The notes under the pieces: generated by a model
Told to the model about the DNA's origin: nothing
Databases searched by the model: none
What the model saw: the letters and a program-made list of their open reading frames with translations, nothing else
In this document: positions 7,748-16,040 of the stretch, piece after piece
Position numbering within the stretch: the stretch's first letter is position 1
How the letters are laid out: every line of letters begins with the position of its first letter
Program-made: the position numbers and the translations under genes
Assembly (NCBI GenBank): GCA_036732565.1
Contig: DAINCF010000001.1
Span: forward strand, 1 to 64,000
DNA from: JAIVJN01 sp036732565
GTDB lineage: Bacteria; Acidobacteriota; Vicinamibacteria; Vicinamibacterales; UBA2999
Direction of reading: 5' to 3'
DNA: 64,000 nucleotides

Positions 7748-10119
7748 CGCGCGATTACCTCGAAGCTCGTCTTCATCGTCGCCGTCGAGCTCGTGCCCAC
7801 CAGCACCTCGAAGCGGCCTGGCTCCACGACGCGCTGCATCTGCCGATCGACGAGCGAGAGCGCGTCAGGGCCGAGCGTGAACGTCACCGTCTTGCGCTCG
7901 CCCGGGCCGAGCGTGACCCGCTCGAACCCGCGCAGTTCCTTTTCTGGCCGCGTGACAGAGCTGACGACATCGTGCAGGTAGAGCTGCACCACCTCGTCGC
8001 CCGCGCGTGTGCCCGTGTTGCTGGCGTCCACGCTCACGGTGACCTTTCCTGCAGGGCCGATTGTGGTTGGAGTGACCGTGATGTCGGAGAGAGAGAACGT
8101 GGTGTAGCTCAGGCCGTGTCCGAACGGCCACAGCGGCTCGCGCGTGAGATCGAGGTGCGCGCGGAACGATGTCGGGCGGCGGTTGTAGTAGACGGGAAGC
8201 TGGCCGGTGTGGCGCGGGAATGTGACGGGCAGCTTGCCGCCGGGGTTGACGTCGCCGAAGAGAATCTCGCCCACTGCGGTGCCGCCTTCCTGGCCGACGT
8301 ACCACGCTTCGAGCACTGCGGACGCGCGCTCGGCCACGCGCGGGATCGCGAGCGGTCGACCGTTGATGAGCACCACGGTCACCGGCTTGCCGGTTTGAAT
8401 CAAGGCTTCGACGAGTTCCTCCTGCTGGCTCATCAGCTCGAGATCGGCGACGTCGCCGAGATGCTGATCCGACCAGGCTTCGCGTGAGGTCGATTCGTTC
8501 GTGCCGATCACGGCCACGATGGCGTCGGCTTGACGTGCCACGTTCACCCCCTCTTTGATGCGCTCGCGATTCTTGATCGGATCGCCCAGCACGACCACAT
8601 CCTGATCCCAATTCGCGGCCTGCTCGGTGATGCGAACACCTTCGGCGTGGAGCACTTTCACGCTCGGACCGGCCTTCGCGGTGATGCCGGTGAGCACGTC
8701 GACACCGCGGCCGGGATCGCGAGAGTAGCCGCCAAGGTGCACGCCCTGGGCGTTGGGTCCGATCACGGCGAGCGTCTTCACCTTCGCGCGATCCAGCGGC
8801 AAAGTGTTGCGCTTGTTCTCGAGGAGCACGATCGATTTGCGCGCGGCCTCGAGCGCGAGCGCCTGATGCTCGGGCGTGTTGGTGACACGCTCCGCCTCGT
8901 CCGCGTCGACGTACGGATCCTCGAACAGGCCAGCGAGGACCTTCGCACGGAGCACACGGCCGACCGCCTCATCGACGGTGGACTCGGCCACGCGCCCATC
9001 CTTCACCATCGCCACGAGCTCAGGGAAGCCATCTGGATCCGGCAGCTCGAGGTCGACCCCGGCTTCCAACGCCTGGCGTGCGGCGTCGGCCTTGTCCTTC
9101 GCGACATGATGCCGCGTGACGAGCTGCTCGATGCCGAAGTAGTCGGACGCGATCAGTCCCTGAAACCCCCATTCGCGGCGCAGCAGATCGGTGAGCAGCC
9201 AACGGCTGACGTGCGACGGCACGCCGTCGACTTCGTTGTAACTCGGCATGACCGAGAAGGCGCCGGCTTCCTTGACGGCGACCTCGAATGGCACCAGCAG
9301 CTCGGCCCGCAACAGCCGCTCGGGGATGAGGCTCGGCGCGGTGTTGACGCCGCCTTCATGAGATCCGTGTCCGGCGAAGTGTTTGAGCGTGGCGAACACC
9401 TTATCCTTGGCCAGCGGCAGCGCGGCCTGCCCCGCCGAAGCGTCTGCGCGAAGGCGGGTACCTTGATAGCCGCGGACGGCGGCGACGCCGAGCCGCGCGA
9501 CCAAGTATGGATCCTCACCGTACGTCTCTTCGATGCGACCCCAGCGTGGGTCGCGGCCCAGGTCGACGACGGGGGAGAGCACATGGTGGCTGCCACGGGC
9601 GCGCGTCTCGCGTGCCGCCGCGCTCATGAGACGTTCGATGAGGGCAGGATCCCAGGTACTTCCCAGCGCGATCGGCACGGGGAAGTGCGTGCCCTGGCGT
9701 GCCGCGAGGCCATGCAGCGCTTCCTCATGGGCGAACACCGGAATGCCGAGGCGCGTCTGCTCGCGGACCCACTTCTGGACGGCGTTCATGAACTCGGCTT
9801 GCTCGCGGGGTGACCGCAGGCGCGGCCCGGTGGGCGTGCCGCCGATCTCGCTCGGACGCGAGATCTGCCCGAGGCCCTGGCCGAGCACGTCCTTGGCGCC
9901 GGCCGGAGTGAATCGGCCGTCGGCGTCCTGGATCTTGGCCTTGCGCGCCCAGATGCCTTGCAACTGGGTCACCTTCTCTTCGAGCGTCATGCGCGCGAGG
10001 AGGTCGGCAACGCGCTCGTCGACCGGACGGGCCGCATCGCGATACCCTTGGGTGTGGACGAGCGCGACGAGGACCAGCCAGGAGGCGGTCGTCGTCCAGA
10101 CGCGGCCGGGGCTGACCAT
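7744..10119 (-). CDS. Glycoside hydrolase family 3 beta-glucosidase/xylosidase
   Basis: Exported GH3 exo-glycosidase, 791 aa. A hydrophobic signal-like segment covers residues 8-24. The GH3 N-terminal barrel has VVDLGRDPRWGR (184-195), ETYGEDPYL, KHFAGHG (246-252) and the nucleophile motif LIASDYFG, with D326 as the likely nucleophile. A GH3 C-terminal domain follows, then a fibronectin-III-like domain at about 700-785 (DEVVQLYLHD). Order and length match BglX-type enzymes; beta-glucosidase and beta-xylosidase cannot be told apart from sequence reading alone. First gene of the GH3-SSS-NIF3 operon. A perfect palindrome 21 bases upstream of the start is the likely binding site of the divergent ROK repressor. 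Confidence 0.92.
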   Translation of the reverse strand: MVSPGRVWTTTASWLVLVALVHTQGYRDAARPVDERVADLLARMTLEEKVTQLQGIWARKAKIQDADGRFTPAGAKDVLGQGLGQISRPSEIGGTPTGPRLRSPREQAEFMNAVQKWVREQTRLGIPVFAHEEALHGLAARQGTHFPVPIALGSTWDPALIERLMSAAARETRARGSHHVLSPVVDLGRDPRWGRIEETYGEDPYLVARLGVAAVRGYQGTRLRADASAGQAALPLAKDKVFATLKHFAGHGSHEGGVNTAPSLIPERLLRAELLVPFEVAVKEAGAFSVMPSYNEVDGVPSHVSRWLLTDLLRREWGFQGLIASDYFGIEQLVTRHHVAKDKADAARQALEAGVDLELPDPDGFPELVAMVKDGRVAESTVDEAVGRVLRAKVLAGLFEDPYVDADEAERVTNTPEHQALALEAARKSIVLLENKRNTLPLDRAKVKTLAVIGPNAQGVHLGGYSRDPGRGVDVLTGITAKAGPSVKVLHAEGVRITEQAANWDQDVVVLGDPIKNRERIKEGVNVARQADAIVAVIGTNESTSREAWSDQHLGDVADLELMSQQEELVEALIQTGKPVTVVLINGRPLAIPRVAERASAVLEAWYVGQEGGTAVGEILFGDVNPGGKLPVTFPRHTGQLPVYYNRRPTSFRAHLDLTREPLWPFGHGLSYTTFSLSDITVTPTTIGPAGKVTVSVDASNTGTRAGDEVVQLYLHDVVSSVTRPEKELRGFERVTLGPGERKTVTFTLGPDALSLVDRQMQRVVEPGRFEVLVGTSSTATMKTSFEVIAR

Positions 10120-10140
10120 GCGGAGCCTCCGATCAGATTT

Positions 10141-10157
10141 AGTTCATAACATGAACT
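10141..10157. promoter_or_regulatory. Palindromic operator between GH3 operon and ROK gene
   Basis: AGTTCATAACATGAACT is a perfect inverted repeat (7-base arms, 3-base centre) lying 21 bases upstream of the GH3 start in the 162-bp divergent gap. Its position would block the GH3 promoter or start region. A weaker near-palindrome around 10164-10181 (CGCGTATGATATGCGCG, one mismatch) may be a second site. Binding by the adjacent ROK protein is inferred. Confidence 0.65.
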
Positions 10158-10281
10158 TTGGTGTCGCGTATGATATGCGCGTATTTATCGATTCGTCTAG
10201 CGTCTCTGTGATGCCACGCGGCCTTGCCCGGGTCGGCTCGTGATCCTATAGTTCGAAGCCACAACAAACACCGGCACGACC

Positions 10282-11475
10282 ATGCGGAAGATCGACCTCA
10301 CGAACTTCCAGGTTGCCACCAGCGAGACCGCCCGACAGATCAACCGGCGGATCGCGCTGAACTTCATCCGGCGCCATCAACCGATGTCGCGCGCCGACCT
10401 GGCACGTCGGTCGGGCCTGCAACGCAGCACGGTCTCCGCCATCATCGACCAGCTCATCGAAGAAGGTTGGGTCACCGAAGGGGCCATCGGACACGTTCCG
10501 CGTGGCCGCCGGCCGCGCTTTCTCCATCTCAACGTCGAGCGGGCCGGCATCATCGCCGTGGAGCTCCGGCCCGAGACCACGACCGTCGGGCTCGCGGGCG
10601 TGGATGCCCGCTTCCTCGTGCAGACCGCGTGGCCGACCCCCGAGACGCCGACGGGGTTCGTCCGCGAAGTGACCCGTACGGTCACCGCCTTCAGGCGCGC
10701 GCATCCGGACATCGTCTGCGAAGGCATGGGCGTGAGCTTGCCGGGGCGCGTGGATCGATCGGGTCGCCTCATCTTCGCGCCAAACCTCGGGTGGAAGCCG
10801 GTGGATCTGCGCGATCAGCTCGAGGCCGCCGTCAAACTGCCGGTCGTCCTCGAGAACGCCGCGAACGCATGCGCCCTGGCGGAGCTCTGGTTCGGACGAC
10901 ATCCCGAGAGCATCCGCCACCTGATCGCCGTGACGGTGTCCGAGGGCATCGGCGTCGGGCTGCTGTTGAACGGACAGTTGGTGCATGGCGGCAACTCGAT
11001 GGCCGGTGAGTTCGGCCACGTCACGCTCGACGAGCAGGGACCGCCGTGTCCGTGCGGCAAGCGCGGGTGCTGGGAGCGGTACGCGTCGAACTCCGCCGCG
11101 ATTCAGCATTACCTCGCGACGCGCGGGCGTTCGGCGAGCGCGAACGGGCCGGAGCTTCGCTTCAAGGATCTGCTGCGCCTGGCCGACGAGGGCGACCGTG
11201 CGGCGACGACGTCGCTCGAGCGGATGGCCCAGTACCTTGGGATGGGGCTCGCCGGCCTCGTCACCGGTCTCTCGCCGGAGCTCATCGTGATCATCGGCGA
11301 TGTCACGTCCGCCTGGGATCGTCTCGGCCCGCTCGTCATCGACGTGGTGAAGCGGCGGTCGCTGTCACAGGCGACGCCGCGGATCGTGCCAACCGATCCG
11401 GCGCTGCAACCTCGTCTGCGCGGCGCGGCCACGCTGGTCGTTCAGCAGCATTTCGGCGCGCCCGCCGTCGCGTAG
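10282..11475 (+). CDS. ROK-family transcriptional repressor (NagC/XylR type)
   Basis: Sugar-responsive DNA-binding repressor, 397 aa. An N-terminal winged helix-turn-helix spans about residues 20-65 (MSRADLARRSGLQRSTVSAI), followed by a basic wing (PRGRRPRF). The ROK domain fills the rest, with the structural zinc site around H246, C256, C258 and C263 (CPCGKRGCWE). In sugar kinases of the ROK family the catalytic Asp sits in an N-D-x-N motif; here the matching segment reads ENAANA, so kinase activity is not expected. Divergent from the GH3-SSS-NIF3 operon with a perfect palindrome between them, which marks that operon as its probable target and a sugar as effector. Confidence 0.9.
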   Translation: MRKIDLTNFQVATSETARQINRRIALNFIRRHQPMSRADLARRSGLQRSTVSAIIDQLIEEGWVTEGAIGHVPRGRRPRFLHLNVERAGIIAVELRPETTTVGLAGVDARFLVQTAWPTPETPTGFVREVTRTVTAFRRAHPDIVCEGMGVSLPGRVDRSGRLIFAPNLGWKPVDLRDQLEAAVKLPVVLENAANACALAELWFGRHPESIRHLIAVTVSEGIGVGLLLNGQLVHGGNSMAGEFGHVTLDEQGPPCPCGKRGCWERYASNSAAIQHYLATRGRSASANGPELRFKDLLRLADEGDRAATTSLERMAQYLGMGLAGLVTGLSPELIVIIGDVTSAWDRLGPLVIDVVKRRSLSQATPRIVPTDPALQPRLRGAATLVVQQHFGAPAVA

Positions 11476-11488
11476 GGTTGGGGCACTG

Positions 11489-11516
11489 GTAGGGGCGGTT
11501 CGCGAACCGCCCCTAC
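11489..11516. repeat. Perfect 28-bp palindrome after ROK gene
   Basis: GTAGGGGCGGTTCG followed directly by its own reverse complement gives a perfect 28-base palindrome, 13 bases after the ROK stop codon. It could act as a terminator hairpin, although no T-run follows. It looks like a dispersed short repeat rather than a unique site, but no second copy was found in this window. Confidence 0.75.
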
Positions 11517-11532
11517 GTCGATGTCTCTGCGA

Positions 11533-11664
11533 ATGAGTGTGTTCTTCTTGCCGTGATCGCGTGTACCGCATCGACGAATTGCTCGCGCGGAGTCCGGCTA
11601 CGACGCCTGGCTTCGGTATGCGCCGATCGTTGAAGCCGCCGCGCTGGACTACATCGGGGTGGTG
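11533..11664 (+). pseudogene. Decayed N-terminus of a GH67-like alpha-glucuronidase
   Basis: From the ATG at 11533 one frame reads MSVFFLP, a TGA stop, and then about 36 codons ending in ESGYDAWLRYAPIVEAA. The segment GYDAWLRYAPI strongly recalls the first strand of mature GH67 alpha-glucuronidases, preceded by what would be the signal peptide, which is now interrupted by the in-frame stop. The reading ends in a tandem repeat 7 bases later; no further GH67 sequence is seen. Remnant status is inferred from a short match, so the family call is tentative. It fits the hemicellulose context of GH3 and GH51 genes. Confidence 0.4.
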
Positions 11665-11670
11665 CCTATC

Positions 11671-11737
11671 AAGCCTCAGGCCTCCAGGCCCCAAGCCTCC
11701 AGGCCCCAAGCCTCCAAGCCTCCAAGCCTCAAGCCTT
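11671..11737. repeat. Short tandem repeat (AAGCCTCCAGGCCCC units)
   Basis: About 67 bases built from related units AAGCCTCAGGCCTCCAGGCCCC, AAGCCTCCAGGCCCC and AAGCCTCC. It lies directly after the decayed GH67-like fragment and may mark the deletion junction. Slippage in such a repeat is the simplest origin. Confidence 0.75.
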
Positions 11738-11769
11738 AGTTTAGAGTGCGTTGCGAAGTTACTCACCAC

Positions 11770-11835
11770 CGTACGTAGCGCAGGCCTTCAGGCCTGCCTG
11801 AGGTTGTAGCAGACCTAAAGGTCTGCGCTACGTAC
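11770..11835. repeat. Interspersed palindromic repeat, family 1 (inverted pair)
   Basis: Two copies of the element seen at 4995 face each other: CGTACGTAGCGCAGGCCTTC... at 11770-11799 and the inverted AGACCTAAAGGTCTGCGCTACGTAC at 11811-11835. The outer arms (CGTACGTAGCGCAG and its complement with small changes) can pair to form a long hairpin with the inner palindromes as side arms, a REP/BIME-like layout. Confidence 0.8.
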
Positions 11836-11867
11836 CTAGTTTTCGCAAGGCACTCTTAGAATGTTCC

Positions 11868-12338
11868 ATGCCCCGTCGGCAGTGTTACCACTGTAAGCAG
11901 TGGATCGAAGCCGGTGAAGCACACGACTGCTGGACGACGACCGAGGCGGCGCTGACGCGGGACCTGTCAGAGGACCTGCGAGACGCGTGGGAGCGTCTGC
12001 GCGAGACGGCGGCCGAGTTCGGCGAGCAGCGGATCTACGCCTCGCACCACTCGATCATGTTCTCGCGAAAGACTTGCTACTTCTTCGTGCGTCCGAAGCG
12101 GAACTTCCTCGAGCTGTGCGTGTTTCTCGGCCGCGCGCTGAGGGCACCACAGGTACGGCGCGCAGATCAGTCCTCGAAGGCCAAGATCTACAACATCATT
12201 CACATTCGGCATCGCGATGAAGTCGAGCCGCCGGTCACCGACTGGCTGCGCGAAGCCTACGAGTTCTGTGAGATCAAGGCCGGCGCCCGCAAGGCGCCGG
12301 CACGCAAGGCCGCCACGCGCAAGACGAAGCGGCGCTAG
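11868..12338 (+). CDS. DUF5655-like protein with N-terminal zinc-ribbon-like motif
   Basis: Small cytoplasmic protein, 156 aa. Residues 5-22 carry C6, C9, H19 and C21 in a CxxC...HxC pattern that may bind zinc. The middle (RKTCYFFVRPKRNFLELC, then SSKAKIYNIIHIRHRDEV) matches my memory of the DUF5655 domain, whose function is unknown. The tail is a Lys/Arg/Ala-rich, AxRK-type extension (residues 136-156) suggestive of nucleic-acid contact. Its stop overlaps the convergent stop of the VOC gene by four bases. Function cannot be assigned. Confidence 0.75.
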   Translation: MPRRQCYHCKQWIEAGEAHDCWTTTEAALTRDLSEDLRDAWERLRETAAEFGEQRIYASHHSIMFSRKTCYFFVRPKRNFLELCVFLGRALRAPQVRRADQSSKAKIYNIIHIRHRDEVEPPVTDWLREAYEFCEIKAGARKAPARKAATRKTKRR

Positions 12339-12793
12339 TCACCGCCGTCGTAGGCTTGTTGCAACCGCTTCATGTCCAGCTTGTCCATCTGCAGCATGGC
12401 GTGCATCGCTCGCTGCGCCTTCGCGGCGTCGCTGTCGCTCAACATCTTGCCGAGCGTGTTCGGGACGATCTGCCACGACAGTCCGAACTTGTCCTTCAAC
12501 CAGCCGCAGCGGCTGGGCGCGCCGCCGTCGGCGATGAGCCTGACCCACAGCTCGTCGATCTCCTGCTGCGTGTCGCAGCCGACGAAGAACGAAATGGCCT
12601 CGTTGAACGAGTGCTGCGGTCCGGCGTTCAGGCCGATGAACGGCTGACCTTCGAGCTCGAACTGGACCGACATGACCTTCCCCTGCGCCCGATTGACGGC
12701 AATCACCTTCGAGCGCTTGAAGGTCGAGGTGTAGAGGTTCATGGCGTCTTCGGCTTGCGTGTCGAACCAGAGAAACGGTGTGATCGATGGCAT
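12335..12793 (-). CDS. PhnB-like VOC-superfamily protein
   Basis: Vicinal-oxygen-chelate (glyoxalase-fold) protein of the PhnB/3-demethylubiquinone methyltransferase-like group, 152 aa. Visible segments are MPSITPFLWFDTQAEDAM at the start, SVQFELEGQPFIGLNAGP, SFFVGCDTQQEIDELW, and WLKDKFGLSWQIVPNTL near the end. These proteins have two paired beta-alpha-beta units and are often annotated without a known reaction. A strong ribosome-binding site (GGGAGG, five bases before the ATG) supports the start. It stands alone, convergent with the DUF5655 gene. Confidence 0.88.
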   Translation of the reverse strand: MPSITPFLWFDTQAEDAMNLYTSTFKRSKVIAVNRAQGKVMSVQFELEGQPFIGLNAGPQHSFNEAISFFVGCDTQQEIDELWVRLIADGGAPSRCGWLKDKFGLSWQIVPNTLGKMLSDSDAAKAQRAMHAMLQMDKLDMKRLQQAYDGGD

Positions 12794-12926
12794 GATGGCC
12801 TCCCGCGGAGATGCGGCGAACCGTGTTCGCCGCGTTCGTGAGTAAGTCGGAGCCGCTCGCCGGTTCTCGACATCGCGTTACCGAGATTCGACGGGCATGC
12901 GTCGCGCGGTTGTATCCTTGGCGCAG

Positions 12927-14339
12927 ATGACCTCGAAACTGAGCTTGTCCGCGGTGGCGGTCCTTCTCGGCGGACTCTCGATCGCCGCCCAGCAGAGTGA
13001 GCGTGCGATGCCCGACGTTCGTTTCATGGCGGTCGATCCCGGCCATTTCCACGCGGCGCTGGTGCAAAAGGAGATGTATCCGGGCGTCGCGGAGCGGGTC
13101 GACGTGTACGCACCCGTCGGGCCAGATCTGACTGAGCACCTCAACCGTATCGTCGCGTTCAACCGGCGCAGCCAGTCGCCGACCAAGTGGGCCGTCGAGG
13201 TGCACGCGAGCCCCGACTTCTTCTCGCGCATGATCAAGGAGCGGCCCGGCAACGTCGCCATCTTCTCCGGGCGCAATCGCGGCAAGATCGCACAGGTTGG
13301 CACGTCGGTCCAAGCGGGCCTTCACGTGCTCGCCGACAAACCCTGGATTCTGAAGTCCGACGAGCTGCCCGCCCTCGACGCGGCGCTCGCCGACGCGGAT
13401 GCCAAAGGCGTGGTCGCCTACGACGTCATGACCGAGCGCTTCGAGGCGACGAACAGCCTCCAGCGCGTGCTCGTGAACGACAAGGCGGTGTTCGGCGACA
13501 TCGTGCCGGGCACGGCGGACGAACCCGCGGTCTACATGGAGAGCGTGCACTTCCTGAAGAAGGTCGTCTCCGGTGTTCCGAACATCAGACCGCCGTGGTT
13601 CTTCGACACGGCGGAGCAAGGCGAAGGGCTCAACGACATCGGCACGCACCTCGTGGATCTGGTGCAATGGACGCTGTTCCCCGATCAGACCATCGACCAT
13701 CGAGCCGATCTCCGCGTGTTGGCGGCGCAGCGTTGGCCGACCGTCATTCCCGAACCGGAGTTCCGCAGTGTCACGAACGCACCGGGGTTTCCGGAGAGCC
13801 TGTCGGCGTCGGTGAAGGACGGGAAGCTGGAGTACTACTGCAACACGCTCGTGTCGTACACGCTGCGCGGCATCCACACCAGGCTGAATGTGATTTGGGA
13901 TTGGGAACCGCCGCAGGGATCAGGCGACACCCACTTCGCGTTCTACCGCGGCACGCGCGCGCGGATCGAGGTACGGCAGACGCGCGCGGACAAGTTCCGG
14001 CCGGAACTGTACGTGGTGCCGGCCACGGCGGCGATCAAGGCGCAGGTCCTCTCGGCGGTGCAGGCGAACGTCGATCGATCCAAGAAGGACTATCCCGGCA
14101 TCGGCGTCGAAGACCGCGGCACCGAAATCCGCATCACGATCCCCGATTCGCTCCGCGTGGGCCACGAGGCGCACTTCGCGCAGGTCACCGAGAGCTTTCT
14201 CGGTTACGTGCGCAATCGCCGTTCGCTTCCCGCATGGGAACGACCGAACATGCTGGCGAAGTACTACGTGACGACGACCGGCACGGAGCTGAGCCGCAAG
14301 AGTCCGTCCAAGCCCGCAACCCGCATCGCCCCGCAATAA
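12927..14339 (+). CDS. Secreted Gfo/Idh/MocA-family oxidoreductase
   Basis: Probable NAD(P)-linked oxidoreductase of the Gfo/Idh/MocA superfamily, about 470 aa. A signal peptide is visible at the start (SAVAVLLGGLSIAAQ). The N-terminal part ends in VQAGLHVLADKPWIL, the typical 'G-x-x-V-x-x-D-K-P' of the Rossmann domain. A segment GLNDIGTHLVDLVQWTLFPD is typical of the C-terminal domain and contains the usual catalytic His region. The long form lacking the normal GxGxxG start (it reads MAVDPGHFHAAL) suggests the variant with the 'putative oxidoreductase C-terminal domain'. A longer start at 12897 is possible; both have weak ribosome-binding sites. Substrate unknown. Confidence 0.8.
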   Translation: MTSKLSLSAVAVLLGGLSIAAQQSERAMPDVRFMAVDPGHFHAALVQKEMYPGVAERVDVYAPVGPDLTEHLNRIVAFNRRSQSPTKWAVEVHASPDFFSRMIKERPGNVAIFSGRNRGKIAQVGTSVQAGLHVLADKPWILKSDELPALDAALADADAKGVVAYDVMTERFEATNSLQRVLVNDKAVFGDIVPGTADEPAVYMESVHFLKKVVSGVPNIRPPWFFDTAEQGEGLNDIGTHLVDLVQWTLFPDQTIDHRADLRVLAAQRWPTVIPEPEFRSVTNAPGFPESLSASVKDGKLEYYCNTLVSYTLRGIHTRLNVIWDWEPPQGSGDTHFAFYRGTRARIEVRQTRADKFRPELYVVPATAAIKAQVLSAVQANVDRSKKDYPGIGVEDRGTEIRITIPDSLRVGHEAHFAQVTESFLGYVRNRRSLPAWERPNMLAKYYVTTTGTELSRKSPSKPATRIAPQ

Positions 14340-14378
14340 ACGTCGTCCCCGACGGGCCAAACGTCGACCTTGACGTTG

Positions 14379-15854
14379 CTATTGCTTCGACGTTCGGCGC
14401 GGCGTATTGGGCACGATCAGGCGAATGAGACCGTCGCCTTTGTTCAGGATGAAGATCTGGCCGTTGGGCCCGACGCCGAATCGCAGATCGGCGCGCGTCG
14501 CGATCTCCTTCCCCTGCTCCATGTTCTTGTCCCGTATGAGCTGCAGCAACGTCTTCGACTCGCCCTCATCGTCGAACAGAATGCGGCGGACCGCATCCTG
14601 TCCGCCGTTGGGTGGAAGCTTGTCGGCGTTGACGTAGAACACTTCGCCGCTCGGGTTGTCGCCGAAGATCAGGAGACCGGCCAGCTGCTTGATGGTGTTC
14701 TGCCGATAGACGAAGCCGCCGATCGCGGCTGCGTTTCGCTGGAAGAGCGGATCGAGCTGCCCGTACTCGACGACGGGATAGGTCATCTTTGGATCGCTGC
14801 GCGGCTTGGTGGCCGTGCTCACGAACCGATCGACATATGCGTAGCTGCCTTCCCAATCGTTCCACCCGAGGTTGGCCCCGGCCGTGACCGGGCTGATTTC
14901 CTCGACGATGTTCTGGCCGATGTCGGACATGTACATGCGGCCGGTCTTCGAGTCCCAGAACAGCCGCTGCGGATTGCGCACGCCGTAGGCGTAGATCTCA
15001 GCGAGCGTGTCGTCCTTGCCATCGCTCGCGAACGGATTGGCGGCCGGGATGCCGTACTTGCCGTTCGCGCTGTTCTTGCCGAGGGGATCGATGCGCAGGA
15101 TCTTGCCGAAGATCGAAGCGAGGTTCTGCGACATGTCCATCGGGTCGCCGCCGCTGCCACCGTCGGCCATGCCGACGTAGAGAAGACCGTAGTCGGCGTC
15201 GCGGGCCGTGGCCAACGGGTTGAAGGTCATGTGCCCGCCGTTGTGATTGGGAAATGGGTGCTCGACCCGCATCAGCTCGCGCGGGGCGTCGCCATCGTAC
15301 GCAGCGGCGCTCGGGTTCTTGACCGTCCACTCGAGCAGGAGGTTGTCGTGCGTGCGCTTGGCCTCGGCCGAGGGCCTGAAGTCCGGCGTTGGTGTCGTGT
15401 TGCTGGTGTCGACCAGCACATAGAACTTGCCAAAGCCCGGCGCACCGCGGCGCGTGAAGTGCGGATGGAACGCAATGCTCTGAATCCCGCGCTCGCTGAA
15501 CTGCGACTGCACGCTGACCGCCCACTTCGGATCGCGCAGGTCGAGATACGGCGCCACAGTGTGCCCGTCGTAGCTGACGGTGTAGATGATGCCGGTCATG
15601 TCCGCCACGAACAGGCGCTTCGTGCCCGGCTCGTCCACCATGGCCATCGTCCGGGCAGGTTTCCCGTCGACGTCGGGAATTGAGGCGAACTCCCTGAAGC
15701 CGACGGTGATGACGCCATCGGTGGTGGGAATGGGCGTAGGGAATGGATCGTCGGTCGTGTTCGGCGGCGGCGTCTGCGGTGGCGGTTGCGCGAGCGCTAC
15801 CGCAGAAGAGGCCACCAGGAGAAGTCCCGCCACGAGCAGCCGCGTGATCAACAT
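14379..15854 (-). CDS. PQQ-dependent soluble sugar/aldose dehydrogenase-like protein
   Basis: Secreted beta-propeller of the soluble glucose dehydrogenase (GSDH/HHIP/YliI) family, 491 aa. Residues 1-22 form a signal peptide (LLVAGLLLVASSAVALAQ), followed by a proline/threonine-rich linker. Propeller motifs include RGIQSIAFHPHF, PFPNHNGGHMTFNP with the conserved His, YVGMADGGSGGDP (calcium/PQQ region), GKILRIDPLG and YGVRNPQRLFWD. Expected to oxidise aldoses in the periplasm with PQQ. No PQQ biosynthesis genes are in the window. Convergent with the Gfo/Idh gene, 39 bases apart. Confidence 0.88.
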   Translation of the reverse strand: MLITRLLVAGLLLVASSAVALAQPPPQTPPPNTTDDPFPTPIPTTDGVITVGFREFASIPDVDGKPARTMAMVDEPGTKRLFVADMTGIIYTVSYDGHTVAPYLDLRDPKWAVSVQSQFSERGIQSIAFHPHFTRRGAPGFGKFYVLVDTSNTTPTPDFRPSAEAKRTHDNLLLEWTVKNPSAAAYDGDAPRELMRVEHPFPNHNGGHMTFNPLATARDADYGLLYVGMADGGSGGDPMDMSQNLASIFGKILRIDPLGKNSANGKYGIPAANPFASDGKDDTLAEIYAYGVRNPQRLFWDSKTGRMYMSDIGQNIVEEISPVTAGANLGWNDWEGSYAYVDRFVSTATKPRSDPKMTYPVVEYGQLDPLFQRNAAAIGGFVYRQNTIKQLAGLLIFGDNPSGEVFYVNADKLPPNGGQDAVRRILFDDEGESKTLLQLIRDKNMEQGKEIATRADLRFGVGPNGQIFILNKGDGLIRLIVPNTPRRTSKQ

Positions 15855-16040
15855 GATGAGGCAGCGTAGATGGGACGGACGCGGAGAGTCAATTCGCCAG
15901 CGCCGTTCGTGGCGGCCTAACCGTTACGTTTTGCGCCACATCGGAGCTCGACCGGTGCGGAACTCGCGGCTTTCCTTTGACACGGTCGGGCGAACTGCTT
16001 AATATCCGCCGTCGTGAACGTTTACGGTGCCGCGAATGCC

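Noticed and set aside
5864..7981. 705-codon plus-strand open frame opposite the SSS symporter
   Set aside because: Antisense shadow in high-GC DNA; the minus-strand frame is a complete membrane transporter.
11671..11737. CRISPR array or coding repeat
   Set aside because: Only a few degenerate units, no spacers, and no start codon or ribosome-binding site.
12339..13877. 512-codon minus-strand frame across the VOC and oxidoreductase genes
   Set aside because: Low-complexity Arg/His-rich shadow spanning two real genes.
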